From positions 186,001 to 250,000 of the forward strand of contig JAPFDS010000056.1 of the NCBI GenBank assembly GCA_026168805.1: a stretch of 64,000 nucleotides of DNA, written 5' to 3'. Positions within the stretch are counted from its first letter, which is position 1, and each line of letters begins with the position of its first letter. Positions 43,241 through 52,443 of the stretch are shown in pieces. The notes beneath the pieces were generated by a model that worked only from the letters and a program-made list of their open reading frames with translations, was not told the origin of the DNA and did not search any database. This DNA is from Caryophanales bacterium (GTDB taxonomy: Bacteria > Bacillota > Bacilli > Bacillales > Amphibacillaceae). The position numbers and the translations under genes are program-made.

Positions 43241-44389
43241 ATGCAAACGATGGAAGAAGTGAAACAAGAAATTATTGCGTACAGTAAAAAAATTGGAATT
43301 GATAAAATTGGTTTTACGACAGCGGATATCTTTTCCCAATTTAAGCAGCGATTGATTGAGCAAGAGAAACATGGGTATGCTTCAGGTTTTGAAAAGGGGA
43401 CCGTTGAAGAGCGAACGAACCCAGATGTATTGTTATCTGGAGCACAATCCATTATTTCGATTGCACTTGCATATCCTTCACGTATGATCAATCCTCCTAA
43501 AAGTAAGAAAGGTGAACGGAGAGGGATTTTTTGTCGAGCGTCTTGGGGGACAGATTATCATGTAGTTTTAAGAGAACGGCTCAATCAACTGGATGCATTT
43601 ATTAAAAGAAAGCTGCCTCACGTTGAAACAAATATAATGGTTGATACAGGTGAATTATCTGACCGAGCAGTAGCAGAGCGTGCAGGGGTAGGTTTTAGTG
43701 GGAAAAATACGTCCATTATTACCAAAGAGTTTGGTTCCTATGTGTATTTAGGAGAAATGATTACAACATTACCATTGCCTCCAGATTCACCAATAGAAGA
43801 TGGTTGCGGAGATTGTACGCGTTGTATGGATGCCTGTCCTACCGGAGCGCTTGTGCAAGGTGGCCAACTCAATGCGCAACGTTGTATTGCTTATTTGACG
43901 CAAACAAAAGATTTTTTACCGGATGAATTTAGAAAGAAAATTGGTACACGTGTGTATGGCTGTGATACGTGCCAGGCAGTGTGTCCGTATAATCATCAAA
44001 TAGATATGCACAATCATGAAGAATTTGAACCAGATCCTGAAGTTGCCAAACCTTTGCTGAGACCAATGCTTCGAATGTCCAATCGAGAATTTCGCGCAAC
44101 ATTTGGTCATATTTCTGGATTTTGGCGCGGTAAAAACCCGTTGCAACGTAATGCCATGATTGCTTTAGCCCATTTTAAAGATGAAACAGCGATTGATGCA
44201 CTTGTTGAAGTATTGAAGCAGGATGTTCGTCCGGTGATTCGCGGAACCGCTGCATGGGCCCTTGGAAAAATTGGGACAGATCGTGCGTATGAAGCAATCA
44301 AAGAAGCTATGAAAAAAGAAGATGATGAACGCGTTCGTGTAGAGATGGAGAAAGGACTTGCATTTTCGCGTGAGGAGGCCTACAAATGA
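43241..44389 (+). CDS. queG: Epoxyqueuosine reductase QueG
   Basis: A 382-residue cobalamin-dependent iron-sulfur enzyme that reduces epoxyqueuosine to queuosine in tRNA. Two 4Fe-4S motifs are visible: CGDCTRCMDACPTGAL and CDTCQAVCPYN. A C-terminal PBS-lyase HEAT-like repeat (VIRGTAAWALGKIG) follows, as in Bacillus-type QueG. AGGAGG at 43227-43232 fits the ATG at 43241; in-frame starts at 43232 and 43235 are too close to it. The next gene overlaps by 4 bp. The queG/ogt-type/amidase/trmL cluster resembles the yhbA-yhbB-cspR neighbourhood of B. subtilis. Confidence 0.95.
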   Translation: MQTMEEVKQEIIAYSKKIGIDKIGFTTADIFSQFKQRLIEQEKHGYASGFEKGTVEERTNPDVLLSGAQSIISIALAYPSRMINPPKSKKGERRGIFCRASWGTDYHVVLRERLNQLDAFIKRKLPHVETNIMVDTGELSDRAVAERAGVGFSGKNTSIITKEFGSYVYLGEMITTLPLPPDSPIEDGCGDCTRCMDACPTGALVQGGQLNAQRCIAYLTQTKDFLPDEFRKKIGTRVYGCDTCQAVCPYNHQIDMHNHEEFEPDPEVAKPLLRPMLRMSNREFRATFGHISGFWRGKNPLQRNAMIALAHFKDETAIDALVEVLKQDVRPVIRGTAAWALGKIGTDRAYEAIKEAMKKEDDERVRVEMEKGLAFSREEAYK

Positions 44390-44907
44390 AACAACAAGGT
44401 AAGTGGTACTATGGGGAAGTACGTACACCATTGGGTCCAATGGTTGTGAGCCTGTTTAATGAAAAGGTTATTCGTATTGACTTTGGCACTTTTAGTGAAA
44501 AGAAGGATTTTTACGAAAACTGGGCCTGTAAATATGTCGAAGTACATGCATGGCAAGAAAGTGATGAACGCATTGCACCCGTCAAAAACGAAATAAACGA
44601 ATATTATGAAGGCAAAAGGACTACTTTCACGTTTCCTTATGTGTTATATGGGACAGAATTTCAAACAGATGTTTGGAAATGTTTAGTTGATGATATACCC
44701 TTTGGAGTATTAAAAACATATAAAGATGTCGCAGTAGGTGTCAATCGTCCGAAAGCTTTTCGCGCTGTAGGTGGAGCGGTAAATAAAAATCCAATTTCAA
44801 TTGCCGTCCCATGCCACAGAGTTGTTGGAAGCAATGGCTCACTCGTAGGTTATGGTGGGGGATTAGATAAAAAAGAATATTTGCTGCATCTAGAACATGC
44901 GAACTAA
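44386..44907 (+). CDS. Methylated-DNA-[protein]-cysteine S-methyltransferase
   Basis: A 173-residue suicide DNA repair protein that takes methyl groups from O6-methylguanine onto its own cysteine. The active site is PCHRVVGSNGSLVGYGGGLD, and FQTDVWKCLVDDIPFG forms part of the helix-turn-helix. It lacks the AdaA domain, so it is a stand-alone Ogt/AdaB type. The start overlaps the queG stop in ATGA, implying translational coupling. Confidence 0.94.
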   Translation: MKQQGKWYYGEVRTPLGPMVVSLFNEKVIRIDFGTFSEKKDFYENWACKYVEVHAWQESDERIAPVKNEINEYYEGKRTTFTFPYVLYGTEFQTDVWKCLVDDIPFGVLKTYKDVAVGVNRPKAFRAVGGAVNKNPISIAVPCHRVVGSNGSLVGYGGGLDKKEYLLHLEHAN

Positions 44908-44969
44908 ATATATTAAGGTGGTTTATTTACCCTTTTATATTCATATAGAATATAAAGGGGGAATATGAT

Positions 44970-45815
44970 ATGTTCGCTTTGCAAACATTATGGAAAGACT
45001 TCTTTCGCGGGAATCGTTCAGAGGATGATTGGTGGCTACGATTAGAAAAAGTATATAACAAAAGAAATATAACTGTTTTGCGCATCGAAGGAATTGTGAA
45101 AGATTGGCGCGTTATTCAGCGAAGTGATCGAACAACCCAAAAATATACCTTGAAACTCACTTTCATTTTAAAACAGAAGAATCATATGTATATAGAAGAG
45201 CGAGAGTATCCGTTTGAGTTTTACGAACAAGCAGGAGAAATTAAAGAGCACAGACAAACACAAGCGTACTCTCAGGTGACGGATGATTCACCACTTAGTT
45301 TTCATCGAACAGAGGAAAGCACACGTCAAAGAGCCTACGATCGCAGGAAAGCAGTTCAATATGCGGAACGTTGGTGGAATGATTACAATCCAGCATTTAA
45401 AGTGTTTGAGGTGGATTGTACGAATTATATCTCTCAATGTTTACTGGCAGGTGGTGGCTGGATGCATGGGGAACCGAATCGAGAAAAGGGCTGGTGGTAT
45501 TCTGGTGATACTTGGAGTTTCAGTTGGTCGGTTGCTCACTCCATGCGTTGGTATTTAAGTGGGGCGATGAACAGTATTGTGGGGACAGAAGTTGATGACG
45601 CTGAACAATTGCAACTAGGAGACGTCATTTGTTATGATTTTGAAGGTGATGGCAGATGGGACCATACGACAATTGTCGTTGCAAAAGATGAAAACAACAT
45701 GCCACTAGTAAATGCGCACACTGATAACAGTAGACATCGATATTGGTCGTACGAAGATTCGACTGCTTGGACGCCGAATATTGCTTATAAATTTTATAAC
45801 ATTCAAGTCCATTAA
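44970..45815 (+). CDS. Amidase_6 domain protein (YhbB-like)
   Basis: A 281-residue protein with a C-terminal putative amidase domain (about 115-281). YDRRKAVQYAERWWNDYNP starts it, the likely catalytic cysteine is in VDCTNYISQCLLAGG, and the histidine is in GRWDHTTIVV, with a third residue in NAHTDNSRHRYW. The N-terminal 110 residues are not recognised. No signal peptide is evident, although the domain is usually linked to cell-wall peptides. GGGGGAA precedes the ATG. It lies between ogt and trmL as yhbB lies near yhbA in B. subtilis. Confidence 0.85.
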   Translation: MFALQTLWKDFFRGNRSEDDWWLRLEKVYNKRNITVLRIEGIVKDWRVIQRSDRTTQKYTLKLTFILKQKNHMYIEEREYPFEFYEQAGEIKEHRQTQAYSQVTDDSPLSFHRTEESTRQRAYDRRKAVQYAERWWNDYNPAFKVFEVDCTNYISQCLLAGGGWMHGEPNREKGWWYSGDTWSFSWSVAHSMRWYLSGAMNSIVGTEVDDAEQLQLGDVICYDFEGDGRWDHTTIVVAKDENNMPLVNAHTDNSRHRYWSYEDSTAWTPNIAYKFYNIQVH

Positions 45816-45899
45816 AAAAACTTCATAACAGCTATTACACCGCGTTCATACAACGAGATGTTACAGTTGGGCACGAAGAGGAATAGGAGACGATAGCTT

Positions 45900-46373
45900 A
45901 TGGGCTTACATATTGCTTTATATCAACCAGAAATACCAGCAAATACAGGAAATATTGCACGAACGTGCTTAGGAACAAATACGACTTTGCATTTAATTCA
46001 CCCGCTCGGCTTTTCAACAGACGATAAAATGGTACGGAGAGCTGGACTTGATTATTGGTATAATGTAGATATTCAAGAACATGAAAATATTGAACACATG
46101 TATCAACGATTTCCGAATGCACAATATTATTATATTGAGAATTTCGGAACGAAACATTATACAGATGTAAATTACTCAAATGTTGAGGAGGATATCTTTT
46201 TTATCTTCGGTCAAGAAACAAAAGGCATCCCACGCCAATTGATTGAAGGAAAAGAGGAGCAGTGTTTACGTGTACATATGAGTGAACATATACGCTCATT
46301 AAATTTATCAAATACGGCAGCAATCATTTTATATGAAGCGCTCCGACAACAAAAGTTTCCAAATTTAAGCTAA
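45900..46373 (+). CDS. trmL: tRNA (cytidine(34)-2'-O)-methyltransferase TrmL
   Basis: A 157-residue SPOUT methyltransferase that methylates the ribose of the wobble nucleotide in leucine tRNAs. The N-terminus LYQPEIPANTGNIARTC, the motif IFGQETKGIP and the C-terminal knot SLNLSNTAAIILYEALRQQ are characteristic. The B. subtilis orthologue is also called CspR. It ends the queG cluster and shares the theme of wobble-base modification with QueG. A terminator follows. Confidence 0.95.
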   Translation: MGLHIALYQPEIPANTGNIARTCLGTNTTLHLIHPLGFSTDDKMVRRAGLDYWYNVDIQEHENIEHMYQRFPNAQYYYIENFGTKHYTDVNYSNVEEDIFFIFGQETKGIPRQLIEGKEEQCLRVHMSEHIRSLNLSNTAAIILYEALRQQKFPNLS

Positions 46374-46376
46374 ATA

Positions 46377-46410
46377 AAACCCTCACAATCGATGCGATGT
46401 GAGGGTTTTT
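46377..46410. terminator. Terminator after trmL
   Basis: An 11-bp stem (AAACCCTCACA at 46377-46387 with TGTGAGGGTTT at 46398-46408) is followed by T. It may also end the small minus-strand gene at 46427-46537. Confidence 0.9.
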
Positions 46411-46426
46411 AGTAGTCCTATTAAGT

Positions 46427-46537
46427 TTAGTACTGATTTGATTTAGGTACACCTGGCTTTGATTCATAAGCTGATGTGAAGCAAGATACAATAAACGTAA
46501 CTGCTACACCTAAAATTAATGCGACGTTCAGTGTCAT
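46427..46537 (-). CDS. Small membrane protein, 36 residues
   Basis: A short gene starting MTLNVALILGVAVTFIVSCF and ending PGVPKSNQY, preceded by a strong ribosome site (AAAGGGGG, 8 bp before the ATG). One hydrophobic helix (residues 4-22) is followed by a short polar tail with a Pro pair, the layout of small regulatory or complex-stabilising membrane proteins. No family is recognised. The reading frame continues upstream without a ribosome site, so the short form is preferred. It lies divergently upstream of odhA. Confidence 0.6.
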   Translation of the reverse strand: MTLNVALILGVAVTFIVSCFTSAYESKPGVPKSNQY

Positions 46538-46712
46538 TTGAGTAGCCCCCTTTGGATGGTTAACAATAAAACATCCGATTCCTTGTTTAGCTTTTATCTT
46601 AGTATAAGACCATATAATGACATTATACAAGAATTCGATCAAAAAAGAAATAAGAACATAAAAATCCACCACATTCACTCAATATATTTTATAGATTTCC
46701 TAAGAAGTGAAT

Positions 46713-46726
46713 TGAAAGCGTAACCA
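46713..46726 (+). promoter_or_regulatory. Candidate cre (CcpA) site upstream of odhA
   Basis: TGAAAGCGTAACCA matches the cre pattern TGNAARCGNWWWCA except for one position. It lies 22 bp upstream of the proposed odhA -35 box. Carbon catabolite control of the 2-oxoglutarate dehydrogenase step would fit its known repression by good carbon sources in Bacillus. Confidence 0.5.
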
Positions 46727-46748
46727 ATGCAGATTCATGTTTATCTTG

Positions 46749-46777
46749 TTGTTTCAAAGCTGAAAATAGGGTATATT
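46749..46777 (+). promoter_or_regulatory. Probable odhA promoter
   Basis: TTGTTT (46749-46754) and TATATT (46772-46777) are 17 bp apart, giving a leader of about 86 nt before the odhA GTG. Confidence 0.5.
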
Positions 46778-46870
46778 AGTTGATGAAGTCATTCGTGAGT
46801 TCTATAATAGTACATAGGTTTTGAGAATTTGTTAATAAATAGTAAGTTAACTTCTAATGGGGGTATAGAC

Positions 46871-49720
46871 GTGACACAGAAAGAAGAATCTAGCAGAAGA
46901 TTCTGGGAGCAGTTCCATGGTCCAAATATGGGATATGTTGAGGAACAATATGACCTTTACAAGGAAGACCCTGAAAATGTAGATTCATCTGTAAAGGATA
47001 TGTTCAAACAGCACGGAGCTCCAAGTTGGTTATTTGACAAAGATGAAACACAAGTTGTTTCTAGTGAATCATCTTCATTTGATGTGAGAAAGATTACTTC
47101 AGCAATGAAATTTATTGAAGCTATTCGTCGCTATGGACATCTAGAAGCTGATATCCACGCAGTTGGTGATGAAAAAGAATCATCTCCTCTCGTAGCCATG
47201 AGCACATATGACTTAACGGTTGAGGATTTAAAAGAACTACCGGCATCATGGCTTTGGGATCAAGCTCCAGCTGGTGTTGATGATGGATATGATGTAGTTA
47301 AATATCTCAAAAACATTTATACTGGAAAAATTTCATTTGAGTATGACCATGTAAACAATGATGAAGAACGTTCTTGGTTAACGGAAAACATCGAATCTGG
47401 AAATTTTCAAGCGAACTTATCGAAAGAGGAAAAGAGACAACTCTTGGACCGTCTTGCCCAAGTAGAAGGCTTTGAAAACTTTTTACAGAAAACATTTGTT
47501 GGTCAAAAGCGTTTTTCAATTGAAGGTTTAGAAATGATGGTACCAATGCTTGATAAAATTGTGAAGCATGCATCTAATGATCAAGTCGATGATATCATGA
47601 TGGGAATGGCGCATCGTGGTCGTTTAAGTGTGCTCGCACATGTCTTACAAAAGCCAATGGATCTCATTTTTTCTGAATTTCATCATTCACCAGACAAAGA
47701 ACTTGTTCCATCCGAAGGTTCCACAGGGATCAATTATGGTTGGACAGGAGACGTAAAGTACCACTTTGGTGCAACGCGTGAAGTTAAAAGAGAAAATTCA
47801 ACATCTACACGTATTACACTTGCACATAACCCATCTCACTTAGAATTTGTAAATCCTGTTGTAGCTGGATTTACACGTGCGGCTCAAGATAACCGGGACG
47901 AGAAAGGTTACCCGAAACAAGACTTGAGTAAAGCATTTAGTGTATTAATTCATGGAGATGCTGCATTTATCGGTGAAGGTGTTGTACCTGAAACATTAAA
48001 TTTAAGTAATTTAGATGGTTATAAAGTTGGAGGTACACTCCATCTCATTGCGAATAACTTAGTTGGTTATACGACAAATCAAGAAGAGGGCCGTTCGACT
48101 CGTTATGCAAGTGATCTCGCTAAAGGATACGAAATACCTGTTATCCACGTAAATGCGGATGATCCAATTGCATGTATTCAAGCGATTAATATTGCTTACC
48201 AATACAGAGAGAAATACAAAAAGGACTTTGTGATTGATTTAGTCGGTTACCGCCGTTATGGACATAATGAAATGGACGAACCGAGAGCAACACAACCACT
48301 TTTATATAGTCAAATCGATGAACACCCAACAGTTGTTAAAGTGTTTGCAAACACACTCCAAGAAGATGGAACAATTGTTGAAGGCGAACTTAAAATGATT
48401 GAAACAAGAATCGAAAATGAATTACAAGAACAATATGACAGCTTAAAAGAGCACTCAGCAGGCTCTGTTGAATCGAAACAAATGCCTGAAGAATTAGAGG
48501 GCGGTTTAGATCAATTTGACACAGCTGTACCAGTAGAAGATTTAGTGAAGCTTAATAACGATTTACTATCTCGACCAGACGGATTCGCCGGATTTAAGAG
48601 ACTTAACCGAGTGTTCAAACGTCGCGAGGGGTTATTGGAAAATGGGAAGAAAGCAGACTGGGGTGCTGGTGAAGCTTTAGCATATGCTTCTATCTTAAAA
48701 GACGGTACACCCATTCGCTTAACAGGACAAGATTCAGAACGTGGAACGTTTGCGCACCGTCACTTAGCATTACACGATGTGAACACTGGTGAAAAATATT
48801 CGCCTATGCACGGATTAGAAGATGCGAAAGCGTCATTTGATATTCGAAACAGTCCACTTTCAGAAGCGGGAGTACTAGGCTTTGAATATGGATACAGCGT
48901 GTACTCACCTGAAACATTAGTATTATGGGAAGCGCAGTTCGGTGACTTTGCGAACGCAGGGCAAGTTATATTTGACCAATTTATTTCTTCTGCACGAGCA
49001 AAATGGGGAGATAAATCAAATCTAGTCATGCTTCTGCCACATGGATATGAAGGGCAAGGACCAGAACACTCAAGTGCTCGTTTGGAAAGATTTTTACAAA
49101 TGGCTGCTGAGAATAACTGGATTGTAGCGAATGTAACATCATCTGCTCAGTTTTTCCATTTACTACGCAGACAAGCAGCAATTGGCGGAAAAGAAGAATC
49201 TCGTCCGCTCGTACTCATGTCACCAAAGAGTTTACTGAGAAGTGATCGTGTTGCTTCAGGTGCTGAAGAGTTTTCTGAAGGGAAATTCGAGCCATTACGT
49301 CAACAACCAAACTTAAAAGTGAGCAAGAAAAATGCGAAACGCTTACTAATTGGTAGTGGTAAAGTAATGGTTGAGATTGAAGAAGCGTTAGAAAAATCAG
49401 ACGAGAAGTTTGATTGGTTACGTAGTTTACGTGTGGAACAACTCTATCCGTTTCCAGAAAAACAATTGGCAAAAGAACTAAAAGAATTACCAAACCTTGA
49501 AGAAATTGTTTGGGTACAAGAAGAACCAAAAAATATGGGTGCTTGGACATTTGTTTCGGAATACTTACGTGACGCATTAAAAGAAGGTCAATCATTACGT
49601 TACATTGGACGTCCGAAGCGTTCATCACCATCGGTTGGGGAACCAAACGTACACCGCATGATGCAACATAAAATTATTCAAGAAGCGATTAATCCATCTA
49701 AGGGAGGACATTCTAAATGA
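46871..49720 (+). CDS. odhA: 2-oxoglutarate dehydrogenase E1 component
   Basis: A 949-residue thiamine-diphosphate enzyme that decarboxylates 2-oxoglutarate in the TCA cycle and passes succinyl groups to the lipoyl domain of OdhB. Visible features are MGMAHRGRLSVLAHVL, GDAAFIGEGVVPETLNLSNL with the ThDP-binding region, YRRYGHNEMDEPRATQP and the C-terminal LLPHGYEGQGPEHSSARLER. GGGGG at about 46858-46863 fits the GTG at 46871; the frame itself opens at 46829. The stop overlaps odhB by 4 bp. A candidate cre lies upstream. Confidence 0.97.
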   Translation: MTQKEESSRRFWEQFHGPNMGYVEEQYDLYKEDPENVDSSVKDMFKQHGAPSWLFDKDETQVVSSESSSFDVRKITSAMKFIEAIRRYGHLEADIHAVGDEKESSPLVAMSTYDLTVEDLKELPASWLWDQAPAGVDDGYDVVKYLKNIYTGKISFEYDHVNNDEERSWLTENIESGNFQANLSKEEKRQLLDRLAQVEGFENFLQKTFVGQKRFSIEGLEMMVPMLDKIVKHASNDQVDDIMMGMAHRGRLSVLAHVLQKPMDLIFSEFHHSPDKELVPSEGSTGINYGWTGDVKYHFGATREVKRENSTSTRITLAHNPSHLEFVNPVVAGFTRAAQDNRDEKGYPKQDLSKAFSVLIHGDAAFIGEGVVPETLNLSNLDGYKVGGTLHLIANNLVGYTTNQEEGRSTRYASDLAKGYEIPVIHVNADDPIACIQAINIAYQYREKYKKDFVIDLVGYRRYGHNEMDEPRATQPLLYSQIDEHPTVVKVFANTLQEDGTIVEGELKMIETRIENELQEQYDSLKEHSAGSVESKQMPEELEGGLDQFDTAVPVEDLVKLNNDLLSRPDGFAGFKRLNRVFKRREGLLENGKKADWGAGEALAYASILKDGTPIRLTGQDSERGTFAHRHLALHDVNTGEKYSPMHGLEDAKASFDIRNSPLSEAGVLGFEYGYSVYSPETLVLWEAQFGDFANAGQVIFDQFISSARAKWGDKSNLVMLLPHGYEGQGPEHSSARLERFLQMAAENNWIVANVTSSAQFFHLLRRQAAIGGKEESRPLVLMSPKSLLRSDRVASGAEEFSEGKFEPLRQQPNLKVSKKNAKRLLIGSGKVMVEIEEALEKSDEKFDWLRSLRVEQLYPFPEKQLAKELKELPNLEEIVWVQEEPKNMGAWTFVSEYLRDALKEGQSLRYIGRPKRSSPSVGEPNVHRMMQHKIIQEAINPSKGGHSK

Positions 49721-50961
49721 GTGAAATTAGAATACCAGAATTAGCAGAATCAATTACTGAAGGAACGATTTCCGAGTGGCTCGTAAATGTAGGTGACACG
49801 GTTGCTAAAGGAGATCCGGTTGTTGAATTAGAAACAGATAAAGTAAACGTCGAAGTAAACTCCGAAGTAGCAGGTGTTATTACTGAAATTGTTCAGGATG
49901 TAGATGCAGACGTAGAGGTAGGCGACGTTATTGCAAAAGTAGGAGAGAGTGGTGAAGCTCCTGCTTCAGCAGAAAAATCTGAGGCTCCAGCAGAAAAAGT
50001 GGAAGAAGCACCTAAAGCTGATGAAAAAGAGACCGCATCTGAAGAACCAGCAGCAGAAACTGCAGGCGGACAAGACGTCATTGCTTCTCCAGCAGCTCGT
50101 AAACGTGCTAGAGATTTAAATATTGATTTATCAACTGTGCAAGCACGTGACCCACTTGGTCGCATTCGCCCTGAAGATGTAGATGCTGCAGCAAAAGCAG
50201 GCAAACAACCTTCTACTCCAGCACCTAAACAAGAGGCAGCGACTGCAGAAGAACCAGGAAAACCAATGAAACGTGAAAAAATGTCACGTCGTCGTAGAAC
50301 AATTGCAAAGCGTCTCGTTGAAGCTCAACAAGAATCAGCAATGTTAACGACATTTAACGAAGTAGACATGACATCTGTCATGAATATGCGAAAAGAACGT
50401 CAAGAGCAGTTTGTAGATAAACATGGAATCAAACTTGGATTTATGTCATTCTTTACAAAGGCAGTAGTTGCAGCACTTAAAGAATTCCCTGAAATCAATG
50501 CTGAAATCGAAGGCGACGATTTATTATTAAAAGAGTACTATGATATTGGGATGGCTGTTTCTACAGAAGAAGGACTTGTTGTTCCGGTCGTACGCGATGC
50601 AGATAAGTTAGACTTTGCGGGAATTGAAAAAGAAATTGCTAGTCTTGCAACGAAAGCACGCGACAATGCATTAGGCCTTGATGAACTACAAGGTGGAACA
50701 TTTACCATTACAAATGGTGGAATCTTTGGTTCGATGCTTTCTACTCCAATTTTAAATGCGCCACAAGTTGGTATTTTAGGAATGCACAACATCCAAAAGA
50801 GAGCAATGGTTATGCCAGATGACTCAATTGAAGTACGTCCAATGATGTACATTGCTTTATCTTATGACCACCGCGTCGTTGACGGAAAAGGAGCAGTGCG
50901 ATTCCTCGTACGTGTGAAAGAAATGTTAGAGGATCCATTTGATCTTTTACTAGAAGGATAA
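49717..50961 (+). CDS. odhB: Dihydrolipoyllysine succinyltransferase, E2 of 2-oxoglutarate dehydrogenase
   Basis: A 414-residue E2 protein. The lipoyl domain occupies residues 1-77 with the lipoyl lysine at Lys42 (ETDKVNVEV). An Ala/Pro/Glu-rich linker of about 45 residues, the peripheral subunit-binding domain (SPAARKRARDLNIDLSTV) and the catalytic domain from about 180 follow, ending with the active-site motif SYDHRVVDGKGAVRFL. It moves succinyl groups to CoA. It is translationally coupled to odhA and ends at a strong terminator. The E3 subunit is not in this window. Confidence 0.97.
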   Translation: MSEIRIPELAESITEGTISEWLVNVGDTVAKGDPVVELETDKVNVEVNSEVAGVITEIVQDVDADVEVGDVIAKVGESGEAPASAEKSEAPAEKVEEAPKADEKETASEEPAAETAGGQDVIASPAARKRARDLNIDLSTVQARDPLGRIRPEDVDAAAKAGKQPSTPAPKQEAATAEEPGKPMKREKMSRRRRTIAKRLVEAQQESAMLTTFNEVDMTSVMNMRKERQEQFVDKHGIKLGFMSFFTKAVVAALKEFPEINAEIEGDDLLLKEYYDIGMAVSTEEGLVVPVVRDADKLDFAGIEKEIASLATKARDNALGLDELQGGTFTITNGGIFGSMLSTPILNAPQVGILGMHNIQKRAMVMPDDSIEVRPMMYIALSYDHRVVDGKGAVRFLVRVKEMLEDPFDLLLEG

Positions 50962-50974
50962 TATACGTACGCAC

Positions 50975-51015
50975 AAAAATTCTCCACACAATGATTTTTC
51001 GTGTGGAGAATTTTT
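50975..51015 (+). terminator. Terminator of odhAB
   Basis: A 15-bp perfect stem (AAAAATTCTCCACAC at 50975-50989 with 51001-51015) ends in five T. Confidence 0.95.
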
Positions 51016-51084
51016 ATTGTGCATTTTTCAACCATATTTTACACATAGTACAATAGAGAGACGCAATGAAGGTAAGGTGTACAA

Positions 51085-52374
51085 ATGAATAAACTGTTTA
51101 AATTAAAAGAAAATAATACAGACGTAAAAACAGAATTTCTTGCAGGGAGTACGACATTTTTAACGATGGTATATATTGTCGTTCTCAACCCAGCGATTTT
51201 ATCTAGCGCTGGAGTCCCGTTTGACCAAGTTTTTATGGCGACAATTATTGCAGCAGTGATTGGTACGTTATGTATGGGTCTGTTTGCGAATTATCCAATA
51301 GCCATTGCCCCGGGAATGGGATTAAATGCATACTTTGCTAGTGTTGTTGCAACTCAAGGAGTTACCTATCAAGTTGTATTAGGGACAGTGTTTTTAGCTG
51401 GAATCTTATTTGTATTGTTAAGTTTAACCCAATTGCGAGAGACACTCATCAAAGCGATTCCGCCATCTCTTAAATTTGGGATTACTTCAGGAATTGGACT
51501 CTTTATTGCATTTTTAGGTTTAAAGTCAGCAGGTATTGTTGTACCGAATGAAGAAACAATGGTTGCTTTGGGAGATTTACATAACCCAGCTACGTTGTTA
51601 GCATTAGCAGGACTATTTATAACGCTTATTTTAATGGTACGTAATGTAAAAGGAGCTCTTTTTATAGGGATGCTCATAACAGGGATCATTGGATTCATTA
51701 TGGGACAATTGCATTTTGAAGGTGTAGTATCGACACCACCAACACCTGTATTTTTTGATCTGGATATCGGTGGTGTCTTTTCCAATGGATTATATACAGT
51801 CGTTTTTGCATTTTTGCTCGTAACGATTTTCGATACAACCGGTACAATGATTGGAGTCGCTGAACAAGCTGGTTATATGAAAAATGGTCATTTGCCACGT
51901 GCGAAACCAGCCTTACTGGCTGACGCAACAGCTACAACAGTAGGATCTATGTTTGGTACAAGTCCTTCGACTGCATATGTGGAGTCAACATCAGGAGTAG
52001 CTGCTGGCGGTCGAACAGGATTAACATCGATATTCGTTGCAGGCTTTTTCCTGTTAGCGATCTTTTTCTCACCACTAATTGAGGCCATTTCTGATGTGGG
52101 GGCGATTACTGCACCCGTTTTGATCATCGTCGGTTGCTTTATGATGGAAGGACTCGCTCGGATTGATTGGAAAACATTTGATGATGCATTTCCTGCGTTT
52201 GCCATTATTTTAACGATGCCTTTGACATCAAGTATTGCAACAGGAATTGCGGTAGGATTTATTACATATCCTTTAATGAAACTTGTGAACGGAAAAGGAA
52301 AAGATGTCCACTGGATTCTATATGTGTTTGGCGTTATTTTTGCTTTACAGATGGCATTTTTCCCAGCACATTAA
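51085..52374 (+). CDS. NCS2-type purine permease (AzgA group)
   Basis: A 429-residue permease with 12-14 helices of the NCS2 family, AzgA-like branch that includes B. subtilis PbuG and PbuO (guanine and hypoxanthine uptake). Family motifs are the N-terminal TEFLAGSTTFLTMVYIVVLN, APGMGLNAYFA, FDTTGTMIGVAEQAG and the GTSPSTAYVESTSGVAAGGR region. No purine riboswitch was recognised in the 69 bp between the odhB terminator and the start. AAGGTG precedes the ATG. Monocistronic. Confidence 0.92.
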   Translation: MNKLFKLKENNTDVKTEFLAGSTTFLTMVYIVVLNPAILSSAGVPFDQVFMATIIAAVIGTLCMGLFANYPIAIAPGMGLNAYFASVVATQGVTYQVVLGTVFLAGILFVLLSLTQLRETLIKAIPPSLKFGITSGIGLFIAFLGLKSAGIVVPNEETMVALGDLHNPATLLALAGLFITLILMVRNVKGALFIGMLITGIIGFIMGQLHFEGVVSTPPTPVFFDLDIGGVFSNGLYTVVFAFLLVTIFDTTGTMIGVAEQAGYMKNGHLPRAKPALLADATATTVGSMFGTSPSTAYVESTSGVAAGGRTGLTSIFVAGFFLLAIFFSPLIEAISDVGAITAPVLIIVGCFMMEGLARIDWKTFDDAFPAFAIILTMPLTSSIATGIAVGFITYPLMKLVNGKGKDVHWILYVFGVIFALQMAFFPAH

Positions 52375-52443
52375 ATAAAGATTTACTTTTCTCATTTTAC
52401 TCCGTAGTCTATATATAAGATGAAAAGGAAGGAGAATTCATAC

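Noticed and set aside
51016-51084. Purine riboswitch before the NCS2 permease
   Set aside because: The gap after the odhB terminator is only about 69 bp and shows no aptamer-terminator structure.
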